Of a stretch of DNA of 64,000 nucleotides, positions 17,570 to 27,014 are shown piece after piece. Source of the stretch: Planctomycetaceae bacterium (GTDB taxonomy: Bacteria; Planctomycetota; Planctomycetia; Pirellulales; Pirellulaceae). Made by a program: the position numbers and the translations under genes. Below the pieces are notes generated by a model. It searched no databases and was not told the DNA's origin. It saw nothing but the letters and a program-made list of their open reading frames with translations. Within the stretch, counting starts at the first letter, position 1; the number at the start of each line of letters is the position of its first letter. The stretch covers positions 1 to 64,000 of the forward strand of contig PBTE01000061.1 in assembly GCA_002726515.1 (NCBI GenBank). The letters are read 5' to 3'.

Positions 17570-19162
17570 TCAGACCTCTCTCGCTGCCGGATGAGGTGCC
17601 TTGCGGATCGACTTGCCGGCCTGTAGCTTGGGCCAGGAATGACGTGTTGGATCAAGCAACCGAGTGGGGCTGAAATATTCTGGCGGAAAATCATCGGGTT
17701 CCTGGTTACGACCCAGGATGCGGTTGACAATACAGCGGGCCCCATTGAACCCAACCGCCGAGCCAGAGCCGGCCATACCGCCAATGATGTATTGACGTTT
17801 GCCGTCCATCGTTCCCACGACTGGAAATTCATCGGGAGTGTATGTCACCGTGCCACTCCATTCGTTGTTGATTTGATAATCAAATCGGCCGTAGAATTTT
17901 TTGAGTTGTGCGCTACAGAATTTAGTCAGGAATCGCGAGGGCTGAATGCGGCCGGCCTGATAATCCGGAACCCAGGTAGCGTCAGAGCCCACGATGACCG
18001 CGTTTCCGTGCCGGCCAAAAAATCCGTTAGTTCCAGAAATACCCATGAACGGTTTTAAGCTTTCCGGTCCGCCGCTACCTGTAGCCGCTTGTGTCTGGGT
18101 GGGTCGCATCAGACCACTGAATTGGCGATGCAGCAGCGCCGTGTACGACTCGGTACAGTTGACGACATGCCGGGCTCGAATGTCCCCACGCCGGGTGCGT
18201 ACCAGATAGTACTCTCCCCGATCCTCGACCCTTACGACTTTTGTCTGAGAATAGAGTTCGAAGGAATCACGTTCCAGAGCCCGTTGCACGAGACTCCAGC
18301 ACCATTTGGCAGGATGGAATGTAGCCGCAGCGAGGGAAAATCCGGCGTTGTGACGTACTTGCATGCCCGAAAGTTGTTCGACTTGTTCTGGGGTAATGCT
18401 GGTCCAATCGTCGAAGCCGGACTCCAGGGCCATGTGGACCGACTCTTGGAGCGACATCTGTTCATTTTCATCCCGGGCCTGTACCCAACCTTCACGTGCG
18501 TAATCGCACTCGAACCCCTCTTTTCGAATTGTAGTTTCGATCAAATCGGCGTTGCGATAACAACCGCTACAGTAGGCTGCCGCAAACTGACGCGCCAGCA
18601 GTTCGTGATCATCCTGATTCAAATCAGGACGAGCCATGGGTAGGTGTTTCAGCACGGTTATGTAAACCATATGGTAATAGCGACCCATGACTATCAGGCC
18701 TTCGTTACGCCCGGCCGAACCGCTGGCAACGTCATCCATTTCTAACACGATCAATTGCCGTTGAGCCGGTGCACATGTGGCCCAGTGGTAAGCCATGGCG
18801 CTACCGGCCAGCCCGCAACCGATTGCTACAGTATCAGTTTCTTCAGGTAGGGTCGCGCGGGGGTTCTGGCACCATGGATGATTGGCCAATGGATTTCCCT
18901 CAGCCAGCCAGAATGGCACACGGGATACGGGACGGGAAAAGCGAATATCGCGCATGATGTCGGGGAGATCGAACCAGACTTGCCGCCACGCCCAGATCAG
19001 AAACTTTCGCAACTTGGCAAGCCAGGTCGCGTCGGGCCATTGCGTACTTGCGAATGTCCGGGCCGCACGAAAATCGTGACAGCGCAAACCCAGAAGCAGC
19101 CCGATTATGACGCGAATGCGAAAAAGAATCGTCGGTGGTGGAAGGGGTTTGGAGTGTCTCAT
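17570..19162 (-). CDS. FAD-dependent oxidoreductase (DAO family)
   Basis: A 530-residue flavoenzyme of the D-amino-acid oxidase/glycine oxidase fold. The dinucleotide motif is VAIGCGLAGSAMAYH (about residues 92-106), a GxGxxG form, followed by an acidic strand end (VLEMDDVASGSAGRNEG), with the SGRNEG-like loop that often contacts flavin. The C-terminal part has TPDEFPVVGTMDGKRQYI and GMAGSGSAVGFNGARC, matching the flavin-binding C-terminal block. About 85 extra N-terminal residues precede the FAD domain and include a hydrophobic stretch (VIIGLLLGL). The gene starts 16 bases after the AhpD-like gene stop, so they are probably co-transcribed. Substrate unknown. Confidence 0.85.
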   Translation of the reverse strand: MRHSKPLPPPTILFRIRVIIGLLLGLRCHDFRAARTFASTQWPDATWLAKLRKFLIWAWRQVWFDLPDIMRDIRFSRPVSRVPFWLAEGNPLANHPWCQNPRATLPEETDTVAIGCGLAGSAMAYHWATCAPAQRQLIVLEMDDVASGSAGRNEGLIVMGRYYHMVYITVLKHLPMARPDLNQDDHELLARQFAAAYCSGCYRNADLIETTIRKEGFECDYAREGWVQARDENEQMSLQESVHMALESGFDDWTSITPEQVEQLSGMQVRHNAGFSLAAATFHPAKWCWSLVQRALERDSFELYSQTKVVRVEDRGEYYLVRTRRGDIRARHVVNCTESYTALLHRQFSGLMRPTQTQAATGSGGPESLKPFMGISGTNGFFGRHGNAVIVGSDATWVPDYQAGRIQPSRFLTKFCSAQLKKFYGRFDYQINNEWSGTVTYTPDEFPVVGTMDGKRQYIIGGMAGSGSAVGFNGARCIVNRILGRNQEPDDFPPEYFSPTRLLDPTRHSWPKLQAGKSIRKAPHPAAREV

Positions 19163-19178
19163 TTTTCACGCGTGGCCG

Positions 19179-19493
19179 TCAGGGAGTGCCAACGCCACAT
19201 TCGGAACCACTGCACGCCTGTTCGATTCCCGCTTTAAATAACTCGGATCCCGAAATTGCTGTACGGAGCGTAACGCCGGCATTCACAGCCGCCGCCAGAT
19301 CAATGGCTGCCCGAACTGTTTCATACGTCAGACCGGACTGCAACGCCAGTTCGATGCGGCTGCCACTACACTCCTGACATCCCCGTGTGAGTGTCACAGC
19401 CAGGCCTATCAAGTGTTTGTCCCGCTCTGTCAGTTCGGTTGCCGCTTTGGCGGTTTCCAAAGCTTTGATGCTGGTGAATTCTGCTGCATCCAT
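19179..19493 (-). CDS. AhpD-like carboxymuconolactone decarboxylase family protein
   Basis: A 104-residue all-helical protein. The family CxxC is present as RGCQECSGSRIELAL (about residues 37-51), followed by GLTYETVRAAIDLAAAV, the usual helix pair. The CxxC points to a thiol redox role as in AhpD rather than lactone chemistry. A further Cys pair near the C terminus (CSGSECG) is unusual and could be a second redox or metal site. It is the first gene of a pair with the FAD oxidoreductase. Confidence 0.82.
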   Translation of the reverse strand: MDAAEFTSIKALETAKAATELTERDKHLIGLAVTLTRGCQECSGSRIELALQSGLTYETVRAAIDLAAAVNAGVTLRTAISGSELFKAGIEQACSGSECGVGTP

Positions 19494-19983
19494 GATGATT
19501 CCTTTTGCGTGTGATTTGGGAGCAAAGAGTAGAACGGCGCCACCAATCTGGTCGACCGTTCAATCGCGCTGCCGCATTCCTTACGAAGGGAAAAACGATT
19601 CTTCTACCAGTGGCTGAAGTCCACCTTCCAACGCTCGACGGCGACTTGTTCATCGTTGAGTTCAATTTGTATTGTAGCAGCGGTTGCACACGTTGGGCGA
19701 GGTCCACGCGCGAGAACAACAACTGGTTCGGGGGGCGTTGAGGGCCGGATTTGGCGTGGATAATGTTGGATCGCAAGAACCTCCGGCAGGCCGTTTCTTC
19801 TCTTCCAGACCCGTAAAAACAATGCCCGAGAATCGGCAATCGAACATTCTGGTGGTAAGATGAATGCCCATCGATCTTTTGAGATTGTATAGTTCTTTAT
19901 TTCTTCAGCAGGTAGAATGGATGCGCCGATAACTGAATTCGAAGACCCGGTCCCGCGTCTTCAAAAGATGATCAAGGGTGGAG
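19494..19983. other. Divergent intergenic region
   Basis: About 490 bases between the divergent AhpD-like and DUF1501 genes. On the minus strand one frame is open from about 19891 to its TAG at 19604 and has a protein-like ending (IQIELNDEQVAVERWKVDF). It has no ATG, only an internal TTG at 19822, so I leave it uncalled. Confidence 0.4.
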
Positions 19984-21426
19984 ATGATGTTAACCATTCG
20001 GGGAGGCCAACAGCGAGTGTGTCAGGGAGTCAGTCGCCGCGACGTCTTGCGAGCTGCCGGCAGCGGATTGTTTGGTGTGAGCCTGTCAAAAGTCCTGGCG
20101 GCCGAAGAGATGGCCGAACCTTTTCAGGGTGGGCGGGCCAAATCGGTGTTGTTTTTGTATTTGTTTGGCGGACCGAGCCAACTGGAAACCTTTGATCTCA
20201 AGCCCACCGCCCCAAGTGAGTTGCGCGGTCCCTTCAAACCGATTGCCTCACGGACTCCCGGATTATTGATCTCCGAACATCTTTCTCGCTGCGCGCAAAT
20301 CTCCGATAAGTTTGCGGTCATCCGCTCGATGACCCATCCCTACAACGACCATGGAGCTGCCCACTACATTCAAACCGGCCATCCACACCCCAATCGGTTT
20401 GGAAACAATCCGGATGAGGCACCCGTCAGCGACAGAGAATGGCCGGCGATGGGATCAGTGGTTGAGTACCTGTCACAGCAGGCCACAGAAAATGTACAGC
20501 GTCTAGTTCCAGACTACGTGTACTTTCCGAATCGTTTGGGGGCCTTGCAGGGTGTGGATCGAGGAGGCCAGTATGCGGGCTGGCTCGGAAAATCTTACAA
20601 CGCCCTGGCGACAGATATTCGAAAACGGGGTGAGGGCGACAATCCGTACTTTCGCGATTGTGACGACAGCGAACTTGATTTTCGTATCCGGGGTCTGCTC
20701 ACGAAGACCCAGATGCCGCTGGACCGTCTGGACCGTCGGCATTCTTTGTTAGAGCAGTTTGACAAGCAGCGCAAATTACTGGACGAGAGCCCGGCCGCTG
20801 AATCGTATAACAAGCTACGCGAACGCGCGTTTACACTGGTCCAGTCGGAAAAAATACGCCGCGCATTGGACATTCGTCAGGAGTCTGCTGCCCTGCGCGA
20901 CCGCTACGGACGGCATCTGTTTGGACAATCGACCCTCATGGGTCGCCGAATGATTGAGGCAGGAACGCGGTTTGTGACCGTGACCTGGGACGCACCCGAC
21001 GGGTACAGTTGGGATTCACACGGCAACAGTCGAGATCTTCAGAATCACCTGCTACCGGGATTCGATCAAGCGTTTTCCGCGTTGATGACCGACCTGGAAG
21101 ACCGTGGCCTGCTGGAGGAGACACTCGTGGTGGTCGTGGGGGAAATGGGACGAACTCCTCGGGCCAATGACTCCTGGGGCCGTGGTCACTGGAGCTACTG
21201 TTTTCCTGCTCTGCTAGCCGGTGCCGGGATTCGCGGAGGCATTGTCTACGGTCGTTCCGACCAGGATGCTGCCTATCCCAGCGAACATCCCACCGGCCCC
21301 GCTGATCTGGCAGCCACGATTTTCTACGCCTTGGGCATCGATCCGGAAATGCGGATCCGAGACAAGCAAAACCGACCGGCTACGCTTGTCGACGGTGGCC
21401 GACCACTGCTGGAATTGTTTGGCTGA
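19984..21426 (+). CDS. DUF1501 protein with Tat signal
   Basis: A 480-residue sulfatase-like protein of the DUF1501 family. A twin-arginine signal (SRRDVLRAAGSGLFGVSL) predicts folded export. Family hallmarks include LYLFGGPSQLETFDLKP, DHGAAHYIQTGHPHPN, VVVVGEMGRTPRANDSWGRGH and ADLAATIFYALGIDP. The alkaline-phosphatase-like fold may bind metal through the GEMGRTP and GRGHW regions. In planctomycetes these usually sit beside a DUF1549/DUF1553 cytochrome-like gene, but this copy stands alone. Start chosen at ATG 19984 behind AAGGGTGGAG; GTG 19978 is in frame too. The biochemical role of the family is not established. Confidence 0.85.
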   Translation: MMLTIRGGQQRVCQGVSRRDVLRAAGSGLFGVSLSKVLAAEEMAEPFQGGRAKSVLFLYLFGGPSQLETFDLKPTAPSELRGPFKPIASRTPGLLISEHLSRCAQISDKFAVIRSMTHPYNDHGAAHYIQTGHPHPNRFGNNPDEAPVSDREWPAMGSVVEYLSQQATENVQRLVPDYVYFPNRLGALQGVDRGGQYAGWLGKSYNALATDIRKRGEGDNPYFRDCDDSELDFRIRGLLTKTQMPLDRLDRRHSLLEQFDKQRKLLDESPAAESYNKLRERAFTLVQSEKIRRALDIRQESAALRDRYGRHLFGQSTLMGRRMIEAGTRFVTVTWDAPDGYSWDSHGNSRDLQNHLLPGFDQAFSALMTDLEDRGLLEETLVVVVGEMGRTPRANDSWGRGHWSYCFPALLAGAGIRGGIVYGRSDQDAAYPSEHPTGPADLAATIFYALGIDPEMRIRDKQNRPATLVDGGRPLLELFG

Positions 21427-21492
21427 GCCGAACGGATCGGGATTGGATCCGGGCACGGTGCCGCATGTGGCGCCCGTTGTACGGACACCGTT

Positions 21493-22446
21493 CTACTGAT
21501 CCGCCACCACCCGATTCCGCAAGATGCCGACTCCTTCCAATTCCACCTCAATCTCGTCACCCGGTTGGATGCTGTCGGTGGTCCCCGACGTGCCCGTGAA
21601 GATCAGGTCGCCAGCACGCAGGGTGATGTGTTGACTGATGGAGGCGACAGTTTCGGCCACGCCGTGAATCAATTGGCTCGTGCGTTCTTTTTGCACGGTT
21701 GTCCCGTTGAGTCGGAGTTGCAGCAATAGATCATCGTAATTCACTCCCGAGACGATGAACGGGCCGCAGGGTCCAAATGTGTCGGCGCCCTTTGCCCGCC
21801 ACCATTGTACGTCGCTCTTTTGCCAACGCCTGGCACTTACGTCGTTTCCGATGGTAACACCCAGAACGTAATCCAGTGCGTCTTGCTGCGACACGTTAGC
21901 TGCTTCACGTCCGATGACGATCACCATTTCGGCTTCGTAGTGTACTTCCTCGGCACCCCGAGGAATCACAATGTTGCCTTCGTGCCTTACGAGGCAGGAG
22001 GGACTTTTGAAAAACGGTTGCGGGATTTGAAACTTTGGTGGAATCTTCCCGCTGACCCGGACTTCTTCCGTGGTCTTAGTGGCAGTCGTCGTCTTTCCTG
22101 TCTTGGGGTCATTGACGATCGTTGTCGTCGTGGTGATTGTCTTGGTGGTGGTTCCGCCACCCAAATGGCTTTTATAGTTGCCTGCCATTGCAAACACGTG
22201 GGAAGGTTCACTGGGTACCAGGAGGGTCACTTCCTTCAAAACATGCATCTTGTTCGTTTTGGAAAAATCACCAAACAAACTTCCTGCCAACTCACGGACG
22301 TGTTCTCCCTCCACGATTCCATAGGCCACTCGATCACCAGCCTGGAATCGACAATACGTTGTCGGTGTGGCGGCTCGAAGGGATTGAACAGAAAGACATA
22401 TAACAATCAGCCCTGATAGTGCAGCAACAACTTGGTTACGTGACAT
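21493..22446 (-). CDS. Exported fumarylacetoacetate hydrolase family protein
   Basis: A 317-residue FAH-fold protein. The core is clear: FAMAGNYKSHLG, then VHYEAEMVIVIGREAANVS (acidic metal ligands), GVTIGNDVSARRWQ, and the C-terminal LRAGDLIFTGTSGTTDSI plus GDEIEVELEGVG. Two things are odd. First, it starts with a signal peptide (MSRNQVVAALSGLIVICLSV), so it should act outside the cytoplasm, unlike most FAH enzymes. Second, about 40 residues (96-137) rich in Thr and Lys interrupt the domain after the SHLG loop. ATG 22446 is chosen because AGGAG precedes it by 10 bases and it opens the signal. Substrate unknown. Confidence 0.8.
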   Translation of the reverse strand: MSRNQVVAALSGLIVICLSVQSLRAATPTTYCRFQAGDRVAYGIVEGEHVRELAGSLFGDFSKTNKMHVLKEVTLLVPSEPSHVFAMAGNYKSHLGGGTTTKTITTTTTIVNDPKTGKTTTATKTTEEVRVSGKIPPKFQIPQPFFKSPSCLVRHEGNIVIPRGAEEVHYEAEMVIVIGREAANVSQQDALDYVLGVTIGNDVSARRWQKSDVQWWRAKGADTFGPCGPFIVSGVNYDDLLLQLRLNGTTVQKERTSQLIHGVAETVASISQHITLRAGDLIFTGTSGTTDSIQPGDEIEVELEGVGILRNRVVADQ

Positions 22447-22818
22447 GACGCATATTCTCCTTGTCTTCAACCTATTGGGAAACATTTGAAGTGATCGAAC
22501 GAAAGGAATTCTTTCGGCGGTCCATTATACCTCAATCAATCAGAGGCAGAAGGAGGCAATCAAACAGACCGACCGGTTGAGGGAGAAAACAAAGTCTGCT
22601 GCGCCGCAGCGGCTCAAGAGAACACGCATGAATACCGGGGTGAAAGACTTGGTCTTAGCCAGCGAATGTCGTGTTTTGAGACGGATGACGAAGTGTATGT
22701 GGAGCGGGAAGTGATTGTAAAACTACCGCGGAACAGACACGTTCGATGAAGTGAAAGCGAATCCCTTTCACTTTCTGTTGATCTTGTGTGAAGGTCGTGA
22801 GTGTGAGCAAGTCGAGGC
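22447..22818. other. Intergenic region, no supported gene
   Basis: About 370 bases upstream of the exported FAH gene and downstream of pheT, both on the minus strand. It should contain the FAH promoter and the end of the pheT transcript. No structure strong enough to call. Confidence 0.4.
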
Positions 22819-24834
22819 TCACTTCAACAGGACTGCGCCACAACTTTGTTCACACACGTTTTCAATCTTCTGACGAACCGCGTCAGTTTCCTCACCCGTG
22901 AGAGTCCGGTCCGAAGAGCGGAAGGTGACGGAGTAAAAGATGCGTTTTTTACCCGGCCCATCCTTTTCCAGATCACGATAGGTTTCGTTGTAACGGATGT
23001 TTTCCAACAGCGGAGCACCGGCAGCACGAGTTGCTGCAGCGATCTGAGACCAACGCACGTTTTCGTCAACCACTAGGTTCAGGTCTCGAGAGATTGGTGG
23101 ATACGGGCTCTGCGGAACATGTTGCCGCTTAAGGTTGGCGATTTGACTCAAGACGGCCAGTTTGAGTTCTGCCAGAGTGGTAGGTTTCCGTAAAGAAAAC
23201 TGCTTCTGCCCCGACTGACTCACTTCGCCCACGTAACCCGCGTGTTGTCCGTCGATCCACAGTTCCACGCAGCGAGAGGGTTCAAACAGATCCAGATGAG
23301 TATCTTTCACTTCCAACTCGGAGTCCGGGTTCAGAGCTGCTAGCAACTCAACCAGATCGCCTTGTACCTCGCAGAACCTCTTGCCGCTGGTCAGCGCCAG
23401 CATGTGCTCTTCCTGTGGAAGTGATTCTTTCCCGGGAAGATAGATGCGAGCGGTTTCGAAAAGTTCGATGACCGGGTTCGAAAGGGTTTCGTTGACTCGT
23501 CGTGCACCCAGGAGACTGGGCAGTAAACTGTGTCTCAACAAATCGGCACCATGCAGCATCGGGATCTGGCTTTGAAGTGGCGGCGACTTGATCCAGGGGC
23601 TGAATGAACGGGACCATTCCTCTGAGATAACGCTGTAAGTCATGGCTTCATCGTAGCCGGCAGCTGTCAGTACGCGGCGCACGATTTCCAGGACTCGCTC
23701 GTCGTCCGTGCGGTGAGAAGGCACCATGCCCACGCGGGTGTCTTCGGGAATTTTGTCATAGCCGTGAATGCGGGCAATTTCTTCGATTAAATCGATTTCA
23801 CGTGTCAGGTCCCTGCGCCAGCTTGGAGGAACCACTTCGACGTGTTGCTGGTCAACCGTGGTTTCCTGATTACCCAACTCAGCCAGGATTCGACGGACGG
23901 TATCCGGTTCGATTTCGATGCCCAGCACTCTTGGTAGCTGGTTCCAGCGCAGCACGATCGATTGTCGTTCAGGAATCTCGCGCCCCACATCAAGCGACCC
24001 CTCGGCCAGCTCGCCTCCTGCCAGATCCAGGATCAATTCGCAACAACGCCGACTGGCCCAATCGACTCCCTCAGGGTCGATACCCCGCTCGAAGCGGTAC
24101 GAAGAAGGGCTGTGCAGATTGAGTCGGCGTGCCGTTGTCCTCACCGAGACGGGATCAAACTCGGCGGCTTCAATCAGCAGGTCCACACTTGAATCACTAA
24201 CCTCCGTCTCGGCTCCCCCCATCACTCCGCCGATTGCTACCGCCTGATTCGGATCGGCAATGATGCACATGCTAGGATCGAGGTCGTAAGTCTTGTGATC
24301 GATGGCCAGGAATTTCTCGTCGGCCCGCGCCGATCGCACAAGGATTTCAGGACCGCCGAGTTTCTGCAGATCGAAGGCATGCAACGGTTGGCCGCTTTCC
24401 ATGCAAACGTAGTTGGTGATATCGACGATATTATTGATCACCCCAATGCCAATTGTGCGCAACCGGTCAACCAGCCAGTCGGGACTAGGCCCCACACGAA
24501 CCCCGCGGATCACGCGGGCCGTATAACGATAGCAGAGTTCCGGGCACTCCAGGGTCACCCGCGTCAGGTCCGTCACGGGTGTGGAACTTTGCGGGGGGGA
24601 GGCTGGGGGCGATGTCAGCTCCTGCTGAAACAGGATCGAGATTTCACGTGCCACGCCAAGGTGTCCCAGGCAGTCAGGCCGGTTACTCGTCACCTCCAGG
24701 TCGATGGCCAAGTCGTCTTCGACACGACTGGTTCCTTCGTGATTCAGTCCGGCCATGGTGAGCCGTTCCTCGAGTTCTGCAGGATCGACCTGCAACGCGA
24801 CGTATTCTTTTAACCAGTTCCAGGATACAAGCAT
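22819..24834 (-). CDS. pheT: Phenylalanine-tRNA ligase beta subunit
   Basis: A 671-residue subunit of the alpha2-beta2 PheRS. It has the B3/B4 editing region (IDLEVTSNRPDCLGHLGVARE, given here as a pair of adjoining blocks, then INNIVDITNYVCMESGQPLHAFD), B5 (ILAELGNQ...DLTREIDLIEEIARIHGYDKI), the catalytic-like domain, and a C-terminal ferredoxin-like anticodon-binding domain (PPISRDLNLVV...YSVTFRSSDRTLTGEE). Usual bacterial PheT is about 800 residues; here the tRNA-binding OB domain normally inserted near residue 40-150 is missing, because the N-terminal helix runs straight into the NRPDC block. It is the last gene of the rpmI-rplT-pheS-pheT unit, 162 bases after pheS. Confidence 0.92.
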   Translation of the reverse strand: MLVSWNWLKEYVALQVDPAELEERLTMAGLNHEGTSRVEDDLAIDLEVTSNRPDCLGHLGVAREISILFQQELTSPPASPPQSSTPVTDLTRVTLECPELCYRYTARVIRGVRVGPSPDWLVDRLRTIGIGVINNIVDITNYVCMESGQPLHAFDLQKLGGPEILVRSARADEKFLAIDHKTYDLDPSMCIIADPNQAVAIGGVMGGAETEVSDSSVDLLIEAAEFDPVSVRTTARRLNLHSPSSYRFERGIDPEGVDWASRRCCELILDLAGGELAEGSLDVGREIPERQSIVLRWNQLPRVLGIEIEPDTVRRILAELGNQETTVDQQHVEVVPPSWRRDLTREIDLIEEIARIHGYDKIPEDTRVGMVPSHRTDDERVLEIVRRVLTAAGYDEAMTYSVISEEWSRSFSPWIKSPPLQSQIPMLHGADLLRHSLLPSLLGARRVNETLSNPVIELFETARIYLPGKESLPQEEHMLALTSGKRFCEVQGDLVELLAALNPDSELEVKDTHLDLFEPSRCVELWIDGQHAGYVGEVSQSGQKQFSLRKPTTLAELKLAVLSQIANLKRQHVPQSPYPPISRDLNLVVDENVRWSQIAAATRAAGAPLLENIRYNETYRDLEKDGPGKKRIFYSVTFRSSDRTLTGEETDAVRQKIENVCEQSCGAVLLK

Positions 24835-24996
24835 GATGTTTTTCGGGGATCTTCAATCCCGACTCTGTCGTCTGTCTTTTGGAGCAATCAGGACGGCTAA
24901 AAAGCAAAACGTCGTTTGCCACAGACCGGTAATGTTTCGATGATCTCCTGTAAAATGCGGGGGGAGTAAACACCCCAACAGTTTGCGGTTGGAGGG

Positions 24997-26019
24997 CTAA
25001 AACTGGTGCAAGAACCGTACATCGTTCTTGTAAATTTCACGAATGTCGTCGATACCATGCCGCCGGGCACAAAGTCGTTCAATTCCCAGGCCGAAAGCAA
25101 ATCCGGTGACCTCGTCCGGGTCGTAACCGACTGCCTTGAGTACGGCCGGATCAACCATGCCTGCTCCCCCCATTTCTATCCACTTGTCATTCCAACGCAT
25201 GTCGACCTCCACGCTCGGTTCAGTGAACGGGAAAAAGGAAGGGCGGAAACGTACATGGACATCAGCTCCCAGGTAACTGCTGGCGAACAGACGGAGGACC
25301 GATTTAAGATCAGCCATGGTCACCTGTCGGTCGACAAGTAGACCCTCGATTTGATGGAACATGGGCAGGTGGGTCGCATCGGGTGTATCCGGTCGGTAAA
25401 CCCGCCCCAGGGAAATGATCCGTACGGGAGGCCGCGTGTTTTCCATCACACGGATTTGGACGGTGCTCGTTTGACTCCTCATCAACAGTGCTTGATCATA
25501 GGTTTTCTCGCCCACGCGGAGGTAAAAATTGTCGAGTGGGTCACGAGCCGGATGTGACAGTGGAATGTTCAGTGCTTCGAAGTTATGCCACTCGTCTTCG
25601 ATTTCCGGTCCGTCTGCCAGCGAAAATCCAAGGCGACCCATGATGTCTTTCAATTCTTCAATCGTTTGAGTGATCGGATGAAGGTGACCCAAACGGGGTC
25701 GTGGGCCGGGAACCGTAGGATCGAACTGCTCACCTCCGGTACCACCTCCCGAGGCGTTGGCCATCTGCTGCTGCTGCTGCTGCTCGTAGGCAGCCTGAAT
25801 CTGTGTTTTGACTTCGTTGAATCGCTTTCCGGCAGCAGGCTTGTCGGTTTTTTCAATTTTCCCCAGAAGTTTTTGAGTGGCCTTGAGCCGACCACTCTTG
25901 GTCCCGATGAATTCGACGCGCGCAGACTCCAGTGCGTCAAGATCCGCAGCCTGTTCCAACTGTTGTTGCGCTGACGAAGCCAGTTCATCCAGTTGATTCA
26001 GAAACTCTGCAAGTGTCAC
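24997..26019 (-). CDS. pheS: Phenylalanine-tRNA ligase alpha subunit
   Basis: The catalytic subunit of PheRS (340 residues from GTG 26019). A coiled-coil tRNA-binding N terminus is followed by the class II core: [19 protein letters not shown], motif 1 and [12 protein letters not shown], motif 2 region [13 protein letters not shown] and [15 protein letters not shown], and motif 3 [12 protein letters not shown] spacer of about 25 residues between the coiled coil and the core has six Gln in a row plus Gly/Ser, encoded by identical CAG codons. The start is uncertain: GTG 26061 is also open, but alignment with other PheS N termini favours 26019. The gene follows rplT by about 80 bases. Confidence 0.92.
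   Translation of the reverse strand: MTLAEFLNQLDELASSAQQQLEQAADLDALESARVEFIGTKSGRLKATQKLLGKIEKTDKPAAGKRFNEVKTQIQAAYEQQQQQQMANASGGGTGGEQFDPTVPGPRPRLGHLHPITQTIEELKDIMGRLGFSLADGPEIEDEWHNFEALNIPLSHPARDPLDNFYLRVGEKTYDQALLMRSQTSTVQIRVMENTRPPVRIISLGRVYRPDTPDATHLPMFHQIEGLLVDRQVTMADLKSVLRLFASSYLGADVHVRFRPSFFPFTEPSVEVDMRWNDKWIEMGGAGMVDPAVLKAVGYDPDEVTGFAFGLGIERLCARRHGIDDIREIYKNDVRFLHQF
25765..25782 (+). repeat. (CTG)6 trinucleotide repeat inside pheS
   Basis: Six perfect CTG triplets, read on the coding strand as six CAG Gln codons in the PheS linker. It can change length by slippage without shifting the frame. Confidence 0.8.
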
Positions 26020-26096
26020 GGTCCTACGATCCTCGCTCAACTTGGTACGTGCCGACGGCACACATCATGAGCAGTCCAGGAGCAGTTGAAAATCGT

Positions 26097-26453
26097 TCAG
26101 GCGGAGAGTGCTTCTGTGACCTGTTCGACGACCACATCGAAGGCGGCCGGATCGTGAATTGCCATTTCAGATAGCATTTTGCGATCCAGTTCGATATTGG
26201 CCTTTTGCAAACCGTGCACAAACGTGCTGTAGCGCAAACCGCGCTCGCGGACAGCCGCATTGATTCTAATGATCCAGAGTTTACGGAATTCGCGGCGGCG
26301 GACACGACGATCGCGATACGCGAATTGCCCGGCTCGTACGAGTGTTTCTTTAGCACTGCGGAGAAGATTACCACGACCGCCGCGATAACCTTTCACCTTA
26401 CGGAACAGACGACGCTTCGCTTTGGTGCGCGCCGCACCCTTGATGGTTCTCAT
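26097..26453 (-). CDS. rplT: Large ribosomal subunit protein bL20
   Basis: A 118-residue basic protein with the full bL20 pattern: [57 protein letters not shown] and the C-terminal AFDVVVEQV. It binds 23S rRNA early in 50S assembly and in several bacteria represses its own operon. It lies between rpmI (133 bases upstream) and pheS, the common order. Confidence 0.97.
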   Translation of the reverse strand: MRTIKGAARTKAKRRLFRKVKGYRGGRGNLLRSAKETLVRAGQFAYRDRRVRRREFRKLWIIRINAAVRERGLRYSTFVHGLQKANIELDRKMLSEMAIHDPAAFDVVVEQVTEALSA

Positions 26454-26586
26454 TGCTTTCCCTTACCTTCTATTATCTCGCACATCCGAGGCCCTCCCGG
26501 ATAAACTCCTGGGAGCGTTTGACTGCCCGTGTGCGGCATCCGTCTAACTTCAATGGCCACTGGTCTTGGCCTGAATCATACTGGCT

Positions 26587-26790
26587 TCAGTAACTGTTGC
26601 CAGCCAGTGCTTCTCGAATCGACTTTTCCATCACCGCAGCCACGGCTTTGGTTCCGCGCAAGTTCCGCTTTCTTTTCTGGTCCATGCGGGCCGCCAGATG
26701 ACTCGTTCCAGATTGGCGATGTTTCGCTTTTCCTTTGGCCGTCAGTCGAAACCGTTTCTTTGTTCCCTTGTGAGTTTTTTGCTTGGGCAT
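26587..26790 (-). CDS. rpmI: Large ribosomal subunit protein bL35
   Basis: A 67-residue basic protein starting MPKQKTHKGTKKRFRLT, with the bL35 core KGKAKHRQSGTSHLA and KRKRNLRGT. The start is ATG 26790; longer versions of the frame lack family character. infC, which usually precedes rpmI, is absent here: the next gene upstream is a DUF481 protein. Confidence 0.95.
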   Translation of the reverse strand: MPKQKTHKGTKKRFRLTAKGKAKHRQSGTSHLAARMDQKRKRNLRGTKAVAAVMEKSIREALAGNSY

Positions 26791-27014
26791 TTTGTAGACC
26801 GCCGGAAGTTGAATAACAGACGCGCCAATCACCCGCGAGAGCCCGCGGCTAAGTTACGCCGAATCCGCCATTGTAGGAATGATAGGACCCATCTGGAAGG
26901 GGTATCGAGCCCATACTGGCTGGAATTCTGCCGCGTTTTGACCCACTTCGAGCAAGTCTCTCAGAGGCAGGCCTGTCATCCCTTGAAGGCCTGCTCATTT
27001 CAAGTGAGTTGCAC

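Noticed and set aside
19604-19891. Minus-strand open frame upstream of the AhpD-like gene
   Set aside because: Its ending looks protein-like, but there is no ATG or ribosome site and no family match; TTG 19822 is the only internal start.
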